Numbered from the stretch's first letter, positions 24,337 to 33,404 are shown. The stretch is 64,000 nt of DNA from Myxococcales bacterium (GCA_016712525.1 JADJQX010000001.1:2232001-2296000), one strand, 5' to 3'. Notes: generated from the letters alone by a model not told the origin. Numbers and translations: made by a program.

Positions 24337-25200
24337 CTACTTGATGATGGGCGCGCAGTTCGTGAACTTGAGCGTCGTCTCGAGGCGGAAGTTCGACTCG
24401 ACCGTGTGGCGCTCCGCGAAGAAGAAGTCGAGCGCGTAGGTCTGGCCCTTCACGATGCCGAGGCGCGCGGCTTCGGCGTCGAGGTCGACCGTGGCCTCTT
24501 GGGCGACGTGCACTCCGCCGAGGTCGACCACACGTTTTCCGCCGATGAAGACCCAGACGTCGTCGTCGCCGCGGAACTTGAACACCTCGCCGCCGCCGTA
24601 CGAAAACTCGGTGTGGAGCTCGTACGTGAAGTGGTAGTCGTGTGGGAAATTTGGAGTGTTTCCGAAGCCTTCGGGGTCGTTGTCGAGCGGGAAGAACGCG
24701 TTCGAGTCGAACACGGTGCGGCCGGTCTGCGGGTCGACCTGGGCGGGGAGCAAGAACAGCTTCTTCTGGTTCACGTTCGGGGTGTCGCGGAACCACTGGT
24801 CGAACGCTGCCTTGCCGTTCGTCGTCGGGGTGGTCGGGTTCCCGGCGTACACGGGCTTGCCGTCAGCGCCGATCGTCTCTTCGACCATGCCGCGATCGTC
24901 GCCGGTCGTGCCCTCGAAGTCGGGGTGGCCGCCGGGCTCGTCCTTGCCTTTGAAATCGCGGAGCACGCCGAGCAAGCTCGGGCCGCAGCCCCCGTCGCCG
25001 CCGTCCGGGCGTGTGCCGCCGTCGGGGAGCGGGAACCCACCGTCGGGTACGGTCGAGCCCGTGTCCACGCTCGAGTCGCGGCCGTCACCGCCTGCGTCGA
25101 ACGTGGCGTCGGGGCCGACGGTGGTCTCGCAGGCGACGAACCCGGCGAGGAGCGTGAGGGCGGCGGGCGCCACGAGGGCGCGAAGGAAGGGGCGAGACAC
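24337..25200 (-). CDS. Fibro-slime domain lipoprotein
   Basis: 287 residues. Signal peptide with lipobox GFVAC (about residue 24), then a DGG/PDGG-rich linker to residue 70. The remainder matches the fibro-slime (PA14-related) domain: LRDFKGKDEPGGHPDFEG, FDQWFRDTPNVN, FFPLDN, FTYELHTEF, FRGDDDVWVFIGGKRVVDLGG, ERHTVESNF. In this family the GDDDVWVFI block is the hallmark, thought to bind calcium and carbohydrate. Likely a surface adhesin or matrix protein. Divergent from the vWA lipoprotein gene, 125 bp apart. Confidence 0.9.
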   Translation of the reverse strand: MSRPFLRALVAPAALTLLAGFVACETTVGPDATFDAGGDGRDSSVDTGSTVPDGGFPLPDGGTRPDGGDGGCGPSLLGVLRDFKGKDEPGGHPDFEGTTGDDRGMVEETIGADGKPVYAGNPTTPTTNGKAAFDQWFRDTPNVNQKKLFLLPAQVDPQTGRTVFDSNAFFPLDNDPEGFGNTPNFPHDYHFTYELHTEFSYGGGEVFKFRGDDDVWVFIGGKRVVDLGGVHVAQEATVDLDAEAARLGIVKGQTYALDFFFAERHTVESNFRLETTLKFTNCAPIIK

Positions 25201-25325
25201 CCTCCTACCTTACGCTGGGCTCCACGTGCGCGCACCCCCGACGTCGAGGCTCCCGGGGCCTTTCGTGTGCCAAATCCGTGCGTTTCGAGCGGGCTCGGCT
25301 ACCCTGCGCCCAGGAGCTTCCTTCG

Positions 25326-26528
25326 ATGCGCGTCCCGAACACGTCTCGCTCTCCGTCTCGTCCGTCGTCTCGCCCACGCCTCGGCGTCGCCCTCGCCTCC
25401 ACGTTCGCCGCGTTGGGGCTCGTCTCGGCGATGGCCGCGTGCGGCTCGCGTACGGGCCTCTTCGCCGACGACACGGCGCTCCTCCCCGACGGCGCGCTCC
25501 CGGTCGACGCGCGAGTCGATGCTCCCGTCGACGGGGCCATCCCGTGCACTCCAGGCAGGTTCGCGTTCGAGCTCGCCACCGCGCAGCTCATGTTCGTGAT
25601 CGATCGTTCGGGGTCGATGGCGTACTCGCTCGATGGCCAGCAGCCCGACGAGAACGGCCGCCTCCCGCTCGGCGTCCCCTCGCGGTGGAACGTGCTCCGT
25701 GACTCGCTCGTCGAGACGCTCACGCCCTTCGACACGGCCCTCGCGCTCGGCGCCAAGTTCTACCCCGAAGAGCACACCCTCGGCCCCGCGCCACCCGACG
25801 AGGCCTGCGCCACGGCCGACGGGGTCGGCATCGCACCCGGTCGTGGGAAGGCCCAAGAGATCCTTCGGGTCTTCGATCGCACGCCGCCGAACGGTGGCAC
25901 GCCGACAGCCGAGGCCGTGCGCCTCGCCGCCAAGTACCTCGCGGGCACACGCTCGGTCGCGCGCACCCTCGTCGTCGCGACCGACGGCGCGCCCAACTGC
26001 AACGAGGACCTCGACAAGACCCGCTGCGTTTGCACGAGCGGAACCACGAGCTGCGCGAGCTCTCGCACCGGCGAGTACAACTGCCTCGACGACGTGCGCG
26101 CGGTGCGGGTCATCACCGACATCTTCCAAAACCAGAAGATCCCCGTGTACGTCGTCGGCATCGGCGGCGAAGAGCGCCCCGAGCTCGCGAAGGCCCTCGA
26201 GGACATGGCCGTGGCCGGTGGCCGCGCGAAACCCACGTCCCCGCGGCACTACCGCGTGCAGACGCCCGAGGAGATGCGCGACGCCTTTACGACCATCCGC
26301 GACAGCGTTGCAAGGTGCACGTATCTCACGCCGTCGGCCCCGACCGACCCGAGCGCCATCACGGTCGAGATCGACGGGCGTACGATCCCGAGGGACCCCA
26401 CGCGCACCTTCGGGTGGGACTGGGTCGATCGCGAGTTCGGCACCCTCGCGTTCTTCGGCGAGGCGTGCACGCTCGCGTCGGGTGGGAGCTCGACGGTCAA
26501 CGGGGTCGTGCGCTGCGACAATCCGTAA
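25326..26528 (+). CDS. vWA-domain lipoprotein
   Basis: 400 residues. Start at ATG 25326 (MRVPNTSRS); the signal peptide ends at AMAAC (about residue 40). A short Asp-rich linker leads to a von Willebrand factor A domain (about 75-330). MIDAS metal site: DRSGSM near 95, GGTPT and ATDGAPN. Paired Cys (CVCTSGTTSC, YNCLDD) suggest disulfides within the domain. Likely a surface adhesion protein. The upstream extension of the frame to 25278 lacks signal character. It shares a divergent promoter region with the fibro-slime gene. Confidence 0.88.
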   Translation: MRVPNTSRSPSRPSSRPRLGVALASTFAALGLVSAMAACGSRTGLFADDTALLPDGALPVDARVDAPVDGAIPCTPGRFAFELATAQLMFVIDRSGSMAYSLDGQQPDENGRLPLGVPSRWNVLRDSLVETLTPFDTALALGAKFYPEEHTLGPAPPDEACATADGVGIAPGRGKAQEILRVFDRTPPNGGTPTAEAVRLAAKYLAGTRSVARTLVVATDGAPNCNEDLDKTRCVCTSGTTSCASSRTGEYNCLDDVRAVRVITDIFQNQKIPVYVVGIGGEERPELAKALEDMAVAGGRAKPTSPRHYRVQTPEEMRDAFTTIRDSVARCTYLTPSAPTDPSAITVEIDGRTIPRDPTRTFGWDWVDREFGTLAFFGEACTLASGGSSTVNGVVRCDNP

Positions 26529-26580
26529 GTGCTCGATAGTTAAGCTGAAACGTGCCCTTTTGTCGGCGCTGGGAGGGCGC

Positions 26581-27609
26581 TCACGGGAGGCTCGCGAACC
26601 AGCGCCACGTGAGCGTCCGGTACTCTTCGCGCACGGTGTGGTTCCAGTCGTGGGGCCACGACGCGTTGAAGTACGGATCTTCGCAGAACACCACCGGGGC
26701 CGTGGCTTTGCAGCCCGCGTAGCTCACGCATCCTTCCTTCATGGGGTTCGGCGTCGTGGTGCCCGAGCACCCGTTCACGCCCGACCACGCCTCCGCGGCG
26801 GACTTTCCCCACTCGAAGCGCTCGTCGTCGTCGCGGGTGCGGTGCGTGACGAGCACGGGGAGCTGACCGCATTTCGTCAAGCTTCCTCCGAGGCTGCCGT
26901 CGCCCACCGAGATGGCCTTCACGAGCTCGGGGTGGGTGCACCCGAGCATGTGCGTGAACTTGCCGCCGTAGCTGAACCCGAACGCGAAGACCTTGGTCGT
27001 GTCGACGCAGTACGCGTCCGACAGATCGCCGATCATCTTCTGGACGAACGACGTGTCCTTGTCGCCGCCGAGCGCCCACGTGGGGCCCTGCGAGTCGGGG
27101 TAGACGACGATGGCCTTGCCGTCGACGTGGTCCTCCATCTTGAACCACGACTGGAAGCCTTTGCCGTTCGCGTACCAGCCGTGAAAGACGAGCACGACGG
27201 GGAGCTTCGTCTGGCCGTCATAGCGCTCGGGAGCCCACACGTGAAACGTGCGCCCGGTGGTGGTGGTGTGGGTCACGCCACGAGGCGCCGAGGCCACCTT
27301 TTGTCCACATCCGCGCGCCGAGGCCTGCGCGCTCGGGGGAGGCGAGGGGGGCGCGGAGCCGCTCGAGGCCGTGCCCGTCGCCGACGCGGCCGCTTGGGCG
27401 GAAGCCAGGACCGATGCCGCGGGGGACGGGCGAGGGGCGGGCGAGGGGATCGGCGCTGGGCTCGTCGCGACCGGCGGCCCCGAGACGACGACGGGGGTGG
27501 GCGGCAGCGACGCGACGGGGCGAATGGGCTGGGCCTCGTCGCGCCGGCACCCGACGAGCGCGACGAGCGACACGAGGCAAGCGAGTCCGGAGGTTCGAGC
27601 GAGCGACAT
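26581..27609 (-). CDS. CE1-type esterase lipoprotein (PHB-depolymerase/feruloyl-esterase like)
   Basis: 342 residues. Start at ATG 27609 (MSLARTSGLACLVSLVALVGC) gives lipobox ALVGC; the frame upstream reaches into another gene and is not used. Linker of Ala/Pro/Ser to about residue 105. The catalytic domain has oxyanion segment LPVVLVFHGWYANG, nucleophile Ser near 214 in FGFSYGGKF, and RTRDDDERF around 270 supplying the Asp; the C-terminal WPHDWNHT has candidate His. This is the poly(3-hydroxybutyrate) depolymerase / LpqC-like family, which hydrolyses esters such as feruloyl-sugars or polyesters; the substrate cannot be told from sequence. Confidence 0.85.
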   Translation of the reverse strand: MSLARTSGLACLVSLVALVGCRRDEAQPIRPVASLPPTPVVVSGPPVATSPAPIPSPAPRPSPAASVLASAQAAASATGTASSGSAPPSPPPSAQASARGCGQKVASAPRGVTHTTTTGRTFHVWAPERYDGQTKLPVVLVFHGWYANGKGFQSWFKMEDHVDGKAIVVYPDSQGPTWALGGDKDTSFVQKMIGDLSDAYCVDTTKVFAFGFSYGGKFTHMLGCTHPELVKAISVGDGSLGGSLTKCGQLPVLVTHRTRDDDERFEWGKSAAEAWSGVNGCSGTTTPNPMKEGCVSYAGCKATAPVVFCEDPYFNASWPHDWNHTVREEYRTLTWRWFASLP

Positions 27610-27661
27610 GGGCACCTTCGGAGCTACCACACGGGGCCGCGAGGGAGGATTCCCGTCGCGC

Positions 27662-27700
27662 GACAAAACACACGGGGGCAGCGGAAATTCCACTGCCCCC
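27662..27700 (-). terminator. Intrinsic terminator after the Cys-rich protein gene
   Basis: On the minus strand: GGGGGCAG-t-GGAA ... TTCC-g-CTGCCCCC, then GTGTGTTTTG. An 8-bp GC stem (27674-27681 with 27693-27700) continues across one mismatch into 4 inner pairs, and four T follow. It lies 25 bp past the stop at 27725. Confidence 0.75.
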
Positions 27701-27724
27701 TTCGATGCGATGCTCCCGAGAGAC

Positions 27725-28615
27725 TCAGGCGGCGCGGCGGCGGCGGCGCGCGGCGAGCACGAGCGCGCCGATACCCGCAGCGATGCCGGCGGCGCCGATG
27801 GGGCGCGACTGCCCGGCGGGGGCGAGGTTGCAGGCGCCGATGTTCGCGGTCGCCTCACCCTCGGCCTGGCACCCGTCTCCATTGCAGTCGGCCGAGCCGC
27901 GCGCGGTCACGTCGACCCGGAGGTTCAGGATCTTCTGGAGCGCGTCGATGCAGTTTTGGAGGTTTCCGCCCGTGTCGACGAAGTTGCCGTCGCAGAAGAG
28001 GGCGCCTTCGGGCTTCTCGCACTGCACCTTGCAGCCGCCGGAGAACTCGGCTTTGCACGAGGCGTAGGTCTCGGCCTGGCATTTCACGTTGCAGTCGAAG
28101 TTCGCCTGGGCCGTGCACGAGCCGTTGCAACACGCGCCACACTGGGTCTGACAGGCGGCGCTCGGGGGCGTGCCCTTGCACGAGGCGTCGCAGCGGGCGC
28201 TACACGAGGCCTTGCACGAGGCCTGACACTCGCTCTTGTTCGCGTTGCTCTCGCAGCGCGCGGTGCAGTCGGTGCCGCAGTCGGCGTCGCAGTTGGCTTT
28301 GCAGTCGAACTTGCCCGGGTCGGCGTTGCAGGTGGCGTTGCAGCTCCCGCCGCAGGTGCCGGTGCACTGGGTGGTCACGTTCGCGGTGCAGCGGCCGTCG
28401 CATTTGGCCTGGAATTTCCCGGCGCACGCGGCCTCGAAGCGGACGGGCTCGCACTGCGCCGTACAGCCGCCCTTCACCTCGACCTTGCAGTTCGCGTTGG
28501 CCTTCACGTCGATGTTTCCGCAGGCCTCGATGCCGGCGTGGGCCGCCGTTGGGGCGAGGAAGAGCGCGCCGGCGAGCGCGGCGGCAGAGAGGGCACGTGC
28601 GGTCAGTCGATTCAT
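27725..28615 (-). CDS. Cysteine-rich surface protein with C-terminal sorting signal
   Basis: 296 residues. Signal peptide MNRLTARALSAAALAGALFLAPTAAHA (cleaved after AHA). The mature region has about 36 Cys, densest at residues 60-185, where Cys recurs every 4 residues as CxxxC (CGGSCNATC, CKANCDADCGTDCTARC, CKASCSARCDASCKG). The spacing suggests disulfide ladders or metal binding. The last 30 residues are a hydrophobic segment (IGAAGIAAGIGALVLAA) followed by RRRRRAA, the plan of MYXO-CTERM/PEP-CTERM-like sorting tails, although the signature Cys pair is absent. Likely exported and anchored. I recognise no named family. A strong terminator follows. Confidence 0.85.
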   Translation of the reverse strand: MNRLTARALSAAALAGALFLAPTAAHAGIEACGNIDVKANANCKVEVKGGCTAQCEPVRFEAACAGKFQAKCDGRCTANVTTQCTGTCGGSCNATCNADPGKFDCKANCDADCGTDCTARCESNANKSECQASCKASCSARCDASCKGTPPSAACQTQCGACCNGSCTAQANFDCNVKCQAETYASCKAEFSGGCKVQCEKPEGALFCDGNFVDTGGNLQNCIDALQKILNLRVDVTARGSADCNGDGCQAEGEATANIGACNLAPAGQSRPIGAAGIAAGIGALVLAARRRRRAA

Positions 28616-28918
28616 GAAAGCCTCCAAAGTCTCGGGCGCGTGGCCCGCATGACGGCGTCTTAGGTTGGGACGGACGAGCCGCCCATCGAAGCAATTCACG
28701 GTCCACTCGGGAAAAAGATGCCCGCGTTCGGCGCCGAATTCCGCGTGGCGCGCGCTCGGGGGCTCGATCGACGGGCGGAGGCGTGACACCGAGATCCGGG
28801 CGTCACCAACCCGAGGATACAGGGGCGCGCCGGACCGGGGCGGGGTTTCTCGAGCGGTAACGCGCGGAGACATGCGCAGGCGGCTTGCGCCCACCCCTCG
28901 GCCCTGCGATGGGAAGGC
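28616..28918. other. Gene-free stretch of 303 bp
   Basis: Between the divergent Cys-rich protein and truC genes. It should hold both promoters, but no convincing -35/-10 pair, repeat or RNA structure stands out. GGGAAGGC at 28910-28917 is the ribosome binding site of truC. Confidence 0.5.
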
Positions 28919-29587
28919 GTGGATCCGGCCCCTCCTACCTTTCTCTACCGTGACGACGCGCTCGTCGTGGTCGACAAGCCCGCGGGGCTCCTCTGCCATC
29001 GCTCCGAGCTCGCGCCGGACCGAGACGTCGTGATGATTCGTGTCCGCGACGCGCTCGGGGCGTACGTGTACCCGGTGCATAGGCTCGACCGCGGCACGAG
29101 CGGGGCGCTGCTCTTCGCGCTCTCGTCGGAGGTCGCAGCGCGGCTGCGCACGGAGTTCGACGAGGCGCGTGTGAAGAAGCGCTACGTCGCGATCGCGCGA
29201 GGTGTCGTTCCGGAGGCCGTGCGGGTCGACTACGCCATCCCCAAGGCCGAAGGCTCGAAGGAGCGTGTGCCCGCGGTCACGTCGGTGCGAAGGCTCGCGG
29301 CCGGGGATCACGTGAGCTTCGTCGAGTGCCTCCCGGAGACGGGGCGATACCACCAGATTCGGCGCCACCTCGCGCACCTTCGCCACCCGCTCGCGCTCGA
29401 CTCGAACTACGGGACGGGCTGGTTCAATCGGCACGTGCGGGACACGACGGGGCTCACGCGGCTCGCGCTGCACGCCGCGGGGCTCACGTTCGAGCACCCG
29501 GTTACGGGGGCGCCGCTCTCCGTCGAGGCCCCGCTCCCCGACGATCTGCGTCGTGCGATCGAGGTGCTCGGGCTCACGGGCGCGTGA
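28919..29587 (+). CDS. truC: tRNA pseudouridine synthase C (TruC-like)
   Basis: 222 residues, RluA family. Converts uridine to pseudouridine, by family at tRNA position 65. The N-terminal LYRDDALVVVDKPAGLLCHRSEL and VMIRVRDALG match TruC rather than RluA or RluD, and there is no S4 domain. Catalytic Asp near residue 56 in HRLDRGTSG. A second motif RYHQIRRHLAHLRHP is intact, and the C-terminal LALHAAGLTFEHPVTG is typical. Start is GTG 28919 with GGGAAGGC just upstream. Convergent with the OmpA-like gene, 20 bp apart. Confidence 0.88.
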   Translation: MDPAPPTFLYRDDALVVVDKPAGLLCHRSELAPDRDVVMIRVRDALGAYVYPVHRLDRGTSGALLFALSSEVAARLRTEFDEARVKKRYVAIARGVVPEAVRVDYAIPKAEGSKERVPAVTSVRRLAAGDHVSFVECLPETGRYHQIRRHLAHLRHPLALDSNYGTGWFNRHVRDTTGLTRLALHAAGLTFEHPVTGAPLSVEAPLPDDLRRAIEVLGLTGA

Positions 29588-29606
29588 TGCGCATCGAGGG
29601 CGAAGG

Positions 29607-30554
29607 TCACGGCTCGCGGACCTCGGCGACGCGGAACCGCACGTCCACCCGTACACGCGCAGGGGGCTTTTTTCCCGCGGGAGGTGGCGCGACAGGGGCC
29701 TTGTGCGCGGCGAGTGCCCGGAGGCGCGAAGCGGGGACGCCGAGGCGCTCGAGCTCCCTCTCGACGGCGACGGCCCGGGCGAGCGTGAGCCTCTTCCACT
29801 CGGTGATGGGCTCCTCGTCGCACGGCGCGGCTTCGATGGTCACCACGAGCCCGCGGCTCGCGCGCAGGGTGTCGGCGACGGGGACGACCTTCGCGCGCTC
29901 GGCCTCGTCGAGGTCCGTCGCGAGGTAGCCCACGTCGAGTGGGCCTACGAACACCGCGCCGAGGGCCGCCTCGAGCACGTTCGGCTCGGTCTCGGGGGCG
30001 CGCCTTCGCACGAGGGTGAGGGCGAGGGCCGGGTCGTTGGCCGCGCGGCGAATGGCGCCCGCTAGGGTGGACGTGTCCTCGTCGAGGCCCGTCTCACCCT
30101 GAAAAAATAGGCCTTTCGGCGTCATCGCGACGGTACCCCATCGGACCTTGGCGCTCGCCGAGAGCGCCGCACGGAGCTTCGCGGGGGGCGTCGCGGACGT
30201 GTCTTCGGTGAGGCTCGAGGCTTCGACGTCGAACGTGGGGAACGTCGAGCGCGTGACGGCCACGAGCGCCCTCCGTTCGGCCTCGGAAGGGACCGCGCCC
30301 ACGAGCGTGACACGACCTGGCTCGATCGTGGCGCGGAGCGTGGCGCCCTTCGGAGCCTCCGGGGCCACGACGAGCGCCGGGGTGCGTGCATGTGCGTGGC
30401 TCGCCGCGACGCGGGACCGAACGTGCGCGAGGGCCCCGAGCACCACGAGCACGACGAGCGCCGCGAGCGTGCCACGCGTCTGCCACTCGTCCTCCGACAG
30501 CCGAGCCATGCGGGCCGTGTACTCGTCGGTCGCGCGCGCGTCCACCCTCGACAT
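29607..30554 (-). CDS. Membrane-anchored protein with BON- and OmpA-like regions
   Basis: 315 residues. The start at 30554 (MSRVDARATDEYTARMARL) gives a cytoplasmic N-terminus and one membrane segment (TLAALVVLVVLGALAHV, about 30-46). Residues 70-110 (LRATIEPGRVTLVGAVPSEAERRALV) look like a BON domain strand-helix unit. The C-terminal third has DEEPITEWKRLTLARAVAVERELERLGVPASRL, the 'aR..av...L...Gv...r' helix of OmpA-type peptidoglycan-binding domains. The plan resembles ArfA/OmpATb-type proteins, though the match is partial. Divergent from the M28 peptidase gene, 29 bp between starts. Confidence 0.72.
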   Translation of the reverse strand: MSRVDARATDEYTARMARLSEDEWQTRGTLAALVVLVVLGALAHVRSRVAASHAHARTPALVVAPEAPKGATLRATIEPGRVTLVGAVPSEAERRALVAVTRSTFPTFDVEASSLTEDTSATPPAKLRAALSASAKVRWGTVAMTPKGLFFQGETGLDEDTSTLAGAIRRAANDPALALTLVRRRAPETEPNVLEAALGAVFVGPLDVGYLATDLDEAERAKVVPVADTLRASRGLVVTIEAAPCDEEPITEWKRLTLARAVAVERELERLGVPASRLRALAAHKAPVAPPPAGKKPPARVRVDVRFRVAEVREP

Positions 30555-30583
30555 GGCGGCGCGCCCCGTGGGAAACGTCACGC

Positions 30584-31960
30584 ATGAACGCGCGACGCGG
30601 CAGACCCTCGCATTCCATGGTCGTGCTCGCGCTTGGCCTCGGCCTCGCGGCGTGCGCGGGGGCACCATCTTCGCGGCCCGCGCCCCCGCCCGCAGCGCCC
30701 GAGCCGCTCGCGTACACGGTCGCGAAGAAGCTCGCCACCGAGGTCGGTCCACGGCTCGCGGGATCCCCAGGGGACGCGAAGGCCGTCGCCCTCATGGTGC
30801 GCGAGCTCGGGGCCCTCGGTTTCTCCAACGTGCACGCCGAGCTCGTGCCCGTGCCGGTGTGGCGTCGTGTGCGCGAGGCGGCCTCGTTCGAGGCGCCCGG
30901 GCGTAGCGAGCCGCTCTCCGTGACGGCGCTCGGGTGGAGCGTCTCTACGCCGAAGGGCGGGGTGACCGCGGAGGTGGTCGAGGTCACGAGCCTCGAGGGC
31001 ATCGCCGCGGCCGACGTGAAGGGCAAGATTGTATTCTGCAACGTCGTGATGGCGCGCGCCGCCGACGGCTCCGGCTACGGCAAGACGGTGGGCGTGCGTG
31101 CGGGCTGCCCGAAGCTCTCGGAGGAACGAGGCGCGGTCGCGGCCCTCGTGCGCTCGGTCGGCACGGACGACACGGACGCCCCCCACACGGGCTCGATGCG
31201 ACGAAACAACGCGAAAATCCCTGGCGCCGCGCTCTCGGTGCGCTCGGCCGAGCGTCTCCATGCGGCCATCTCCGTCGCGTCGTCCGATCCGGTGCGGGTC
31301 ACCCTCGACCTCGTGACCGAGACCGCGCCCGACGCCCCGTCCGCCAACGTCGTCGCCGACGCGCCCGGGAGCGATCCTTCGGCGCGTCGCGAGATCGTGC
31401 TGCTCGGGGCGCACCTCGACTCGTGGGACCTCGGGCAGGGCGCGGTCGACGATGGCGCGGGGGTCGGCGTGGTGGTCGCGGCGGGGCGCGCGTTCGTCGA
31501 GCGACCTTCGGCGCGCACGGTGCGGGTCGTGCTCTTCGCGGCCGAAGAGAGCTCGCTCGCCGGCGCGCGCGCTTACGCCGAGGCGCATCGCGAGGAGCTC
31601 TCGGCCCACGTCGCTGCCCTCGAGATCGACGCGGGTACGGGCCGGGTGCAGGACCTCCGCGTGCTCGCTGGTGAGAAGGTGGCGCTCCCCACGGTGCTCG
31701 GGATCGTGCCCTCCGGGGAGCCCGCCGAGGGAGGCGCGGACGTGAGCCCGCTCCGCGCCGCCGGGGTGCCCGTGCTCGACGCGCGCCAAGACATGAGCAC
31801 CTACTTCGACGTGCACCACACGCGAAACGACGTGGTCGCGGCGCTCGACCCCCGCGCGCTCGCGCAGGTGACGGACGTGGTCACCGAGCTCGCCCGCTTC
31901 GCCAGCCGCGCCGACGTGCGGTTCGGTCGTGTGCCCGAGGACCGCCGCGTCCGAAAGTGA
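30584..31960 (+). CDS. M28-family metallopeptidase lipoprotein
   Basis: 458 residues. Lipobox LAAC at about residue 24, then a Pro/Ala linker. An N-terminal helical part (EVGPRLAGSPGDAKAVALM) is followed by a PA-domain-like insertion (about 115-220). The catalytic domain carries the five zinc ligands of M28 peptidases: His in GAHLDSWD (about 280), Asp in GAVDDGAG, Glu in AAEESS, Asp in EIDAGTG, and His in DVHHTRND. Acts as an exported aminopeptidase or carboxypeptidase (glutamate carboxypeptidase/PGCP type). All ligands are present. Start at ATG 30584 precedes the signal peptide directly. Confidence 0.92.
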   Translation: MNARRGRPSHSMVVLALGLGLAACAGAPSSRPAPPPAAPEPLAYTVAKKLATEVGPRLAGSPGDAKAVALMVRELGALGFSNVHAELVPVPVWRRVREAASFEAPGRSEPLSVTALGWSVSTPKGGVTAEVVEVTSLEGIAAADVKGKIVFCNVVMARAADGSGYGKTVGVRAGCPKLSEERGAVAALVRSVGTDDTDAPHTGSMRRNNAKIPGAALSVRSAERLHAAISVASSDPVRVTLDLVTETAPDAPSANVVADAPGSDPSARREIVLLGAHLDSWDLGQGAVDDGAGVGVVVAAGRAFVERPSARTVRVVLFAAEESSLAGARAYAEAHREELSAHVAALEIDAGTGRVQDLRVLAGEKVALPTVLGIVPSGEPAEGGADVSPLRAAGVPVLDARQDMSTYFDVHHTRNDVVAALDPRALAQVTDVVTELARFASRADVRFGRVPEDRRVRK

Positions 31961-32160
31961 CGTCCCTCGGCGCCACCCGTCCCGGGTAGGGCAGGGTGGG
32001 ACATCGGCGCCTCGTCACGTGCGTCCTCGGCGATCCAGGTCGATGGGGATCCGGGCCCATCGCGCCGTGCAAATCCTCGAAACTGCACGAAAAGCATGTG
32101 CCATCATGGTGGGTGCTGCCCGCGTTTCGCGTGAGCACGCTTTTCGCAAAGAGGTTCCGC

Positions 32161-33378
32161 ATGACCGACTTCTCTCTCACTCGTCTGCCGCTGCTCGCCC
32201 TGCTCGCCCTCGGTATCGCCTGCTCGGCAGGTTGCACGGCCGAAGGCACCACCGACGAGCCCGAGACCGAGATCTCGACCGACGACATCACCTCCGTCGT
32301 CCAGTCGTCGGTCAAGAACCAGAGCATCGGCAACTGCTGGGTGTACGCGAACCTCGGCTGGGTCGAGTCGATGAACAAGCGCGCCACCGGCACCGAGCTG
32401 AACCTCTCCGAGAGCTACGGCTCGTACTGGGATTGGTTCACCAAGGTCACGAGCTGGCCCGACACCGCCCTCGACGACAAGGGCGAGTTCTCGGCCGGCG
32501 GCACCTACACGCTCTTCAAGTGGGAGGTGTCCCGCTACGGCGCCATGCTCGAGAAGGACTTCATCCCCGAGGAGGCCGAGGCGTCGCGCTCGTCCCGTCA
32601 AGGCACGGCGATCCGCGCGTTCACCGAGTCGCTCAAGAACGGCGCCCTCAAGACGGTCGCGGCCCGTAAGGATCGCGCCCTCGTGCGCGCCGAGCTCGAC
32701 AAGGCCTTCGGCCTGAGCCCCGAGGTCGTGAAGAAGCTCGACGACGTCTTCGGAAAGACGGCCGCGGGCACCGTCACCGGCGCGGGCCGCGTGAAGCGCC
32801 AGGCCGCGGGCATCCTCGCCCCGCAGGACATCCAGGTCGCGTGGCCCGACGGTCGCCAGAACGGCGCCGAGCAGCGTGGCACGCTCGCCGATTCGGTCAC
32901 GGCCGGTTCGAAGGCGTGGTTCGAGGTCCAGTACCCGACCGACGAGGCGGGCCGTCGTCGCTTCCAGATCCGCATGCAGCGGGCCCTCCACTCGCAGGCG
33001 CCCGTGCTCACCTGGTGGAACGTCGACTTCAACGCGCAGACCGGCTCGAAATTCTCGAAGGCGCAGCTCGACTCGCGCGGCCCCGGCCGCACGGGCGGCC
33101 ACATGACGCTTGGCTTCGACTACCAGGCGAAGCTCGCCGACGGCACCGTGCTCGCGGCCGGCAAGGACGTGACCGATCAGAGCCTCCTCACGAAGGCCCT
33201 CGCGACCGACACGAAGGTCGAGTTCTTCCGCGTGAAGAACTCCTGGGGCGGCACGGGGCTCCCCGGCGTCGAGACCGCGCCGCCCTCGGGCTACTACGAT
33301 CTCGAGATGGCGTACCTCGACGCGAAGGTCGCGACCGGCTACGGCCTCGTCGCGGTGGTCTTCCCGCCCGGCTTCTGA
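32161..33378 (+). CDS. Papain-like (C1) cysteine peptidase lipoprotein
   Basis: 405 residues. Signal peptide with Cys-containing lipobox (GIACSAGC, about residue 24). There is no propeptide of normal length: the catalytic block starts near residue 50, VVQSSVKNQSIGNCWVYA, giving the oxyanion Gln and nucleophile Cys near 59. His lies in GGHMTLGFDY near 313 and Asn in VKNSWGG near 360, so the triad is complete. The wide Cys-His spacing with a helical insert (about 100-230) resembles bleomycin hydrolase (C1B) enzymes rather than secreted papains. Extracytoplasmic C1B-like peptidases are uncommon. Confidence 0.85.
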   Translation: MTDFSLTRLPLLALLALGIACSAGCTAEGTTDEPETEISTDDITSVVQSSVKNQSIGNCWVYANLGWVESMNKRATGTELNLSESYGSYWDWFTKVTSWPDTALDDKGEFSAGGTYTLFKWEVSRYGAMLEKDFIPEEAEASRSSRQGTAIRAFTESLKNGALKTVAARKDRALVRAELDKAFGLSPEVVKKLDDVFGKTAAGTVTGAGRVKRQAAGILAPQDIQVAWPDGRQNGAEQRGTLADSVTAGSKAWFEVQYPTDEAGRRRFQIRMQRALHSQAPVLTWWNVDFNAQTGSKFSKAQLDSRGPGRTGGHMTLGFDYQAKLADGTVLAAGKDVTDQSLLTKALATDTKVEFFRVKNSWGGTGLPGVETAPPSGYYDLEMAYLDAKVATGYGLVAVVFPPGF

Positions 33379-33404
33379 GCCGCCACGATCGCGAGCACGA
33401 CGAG

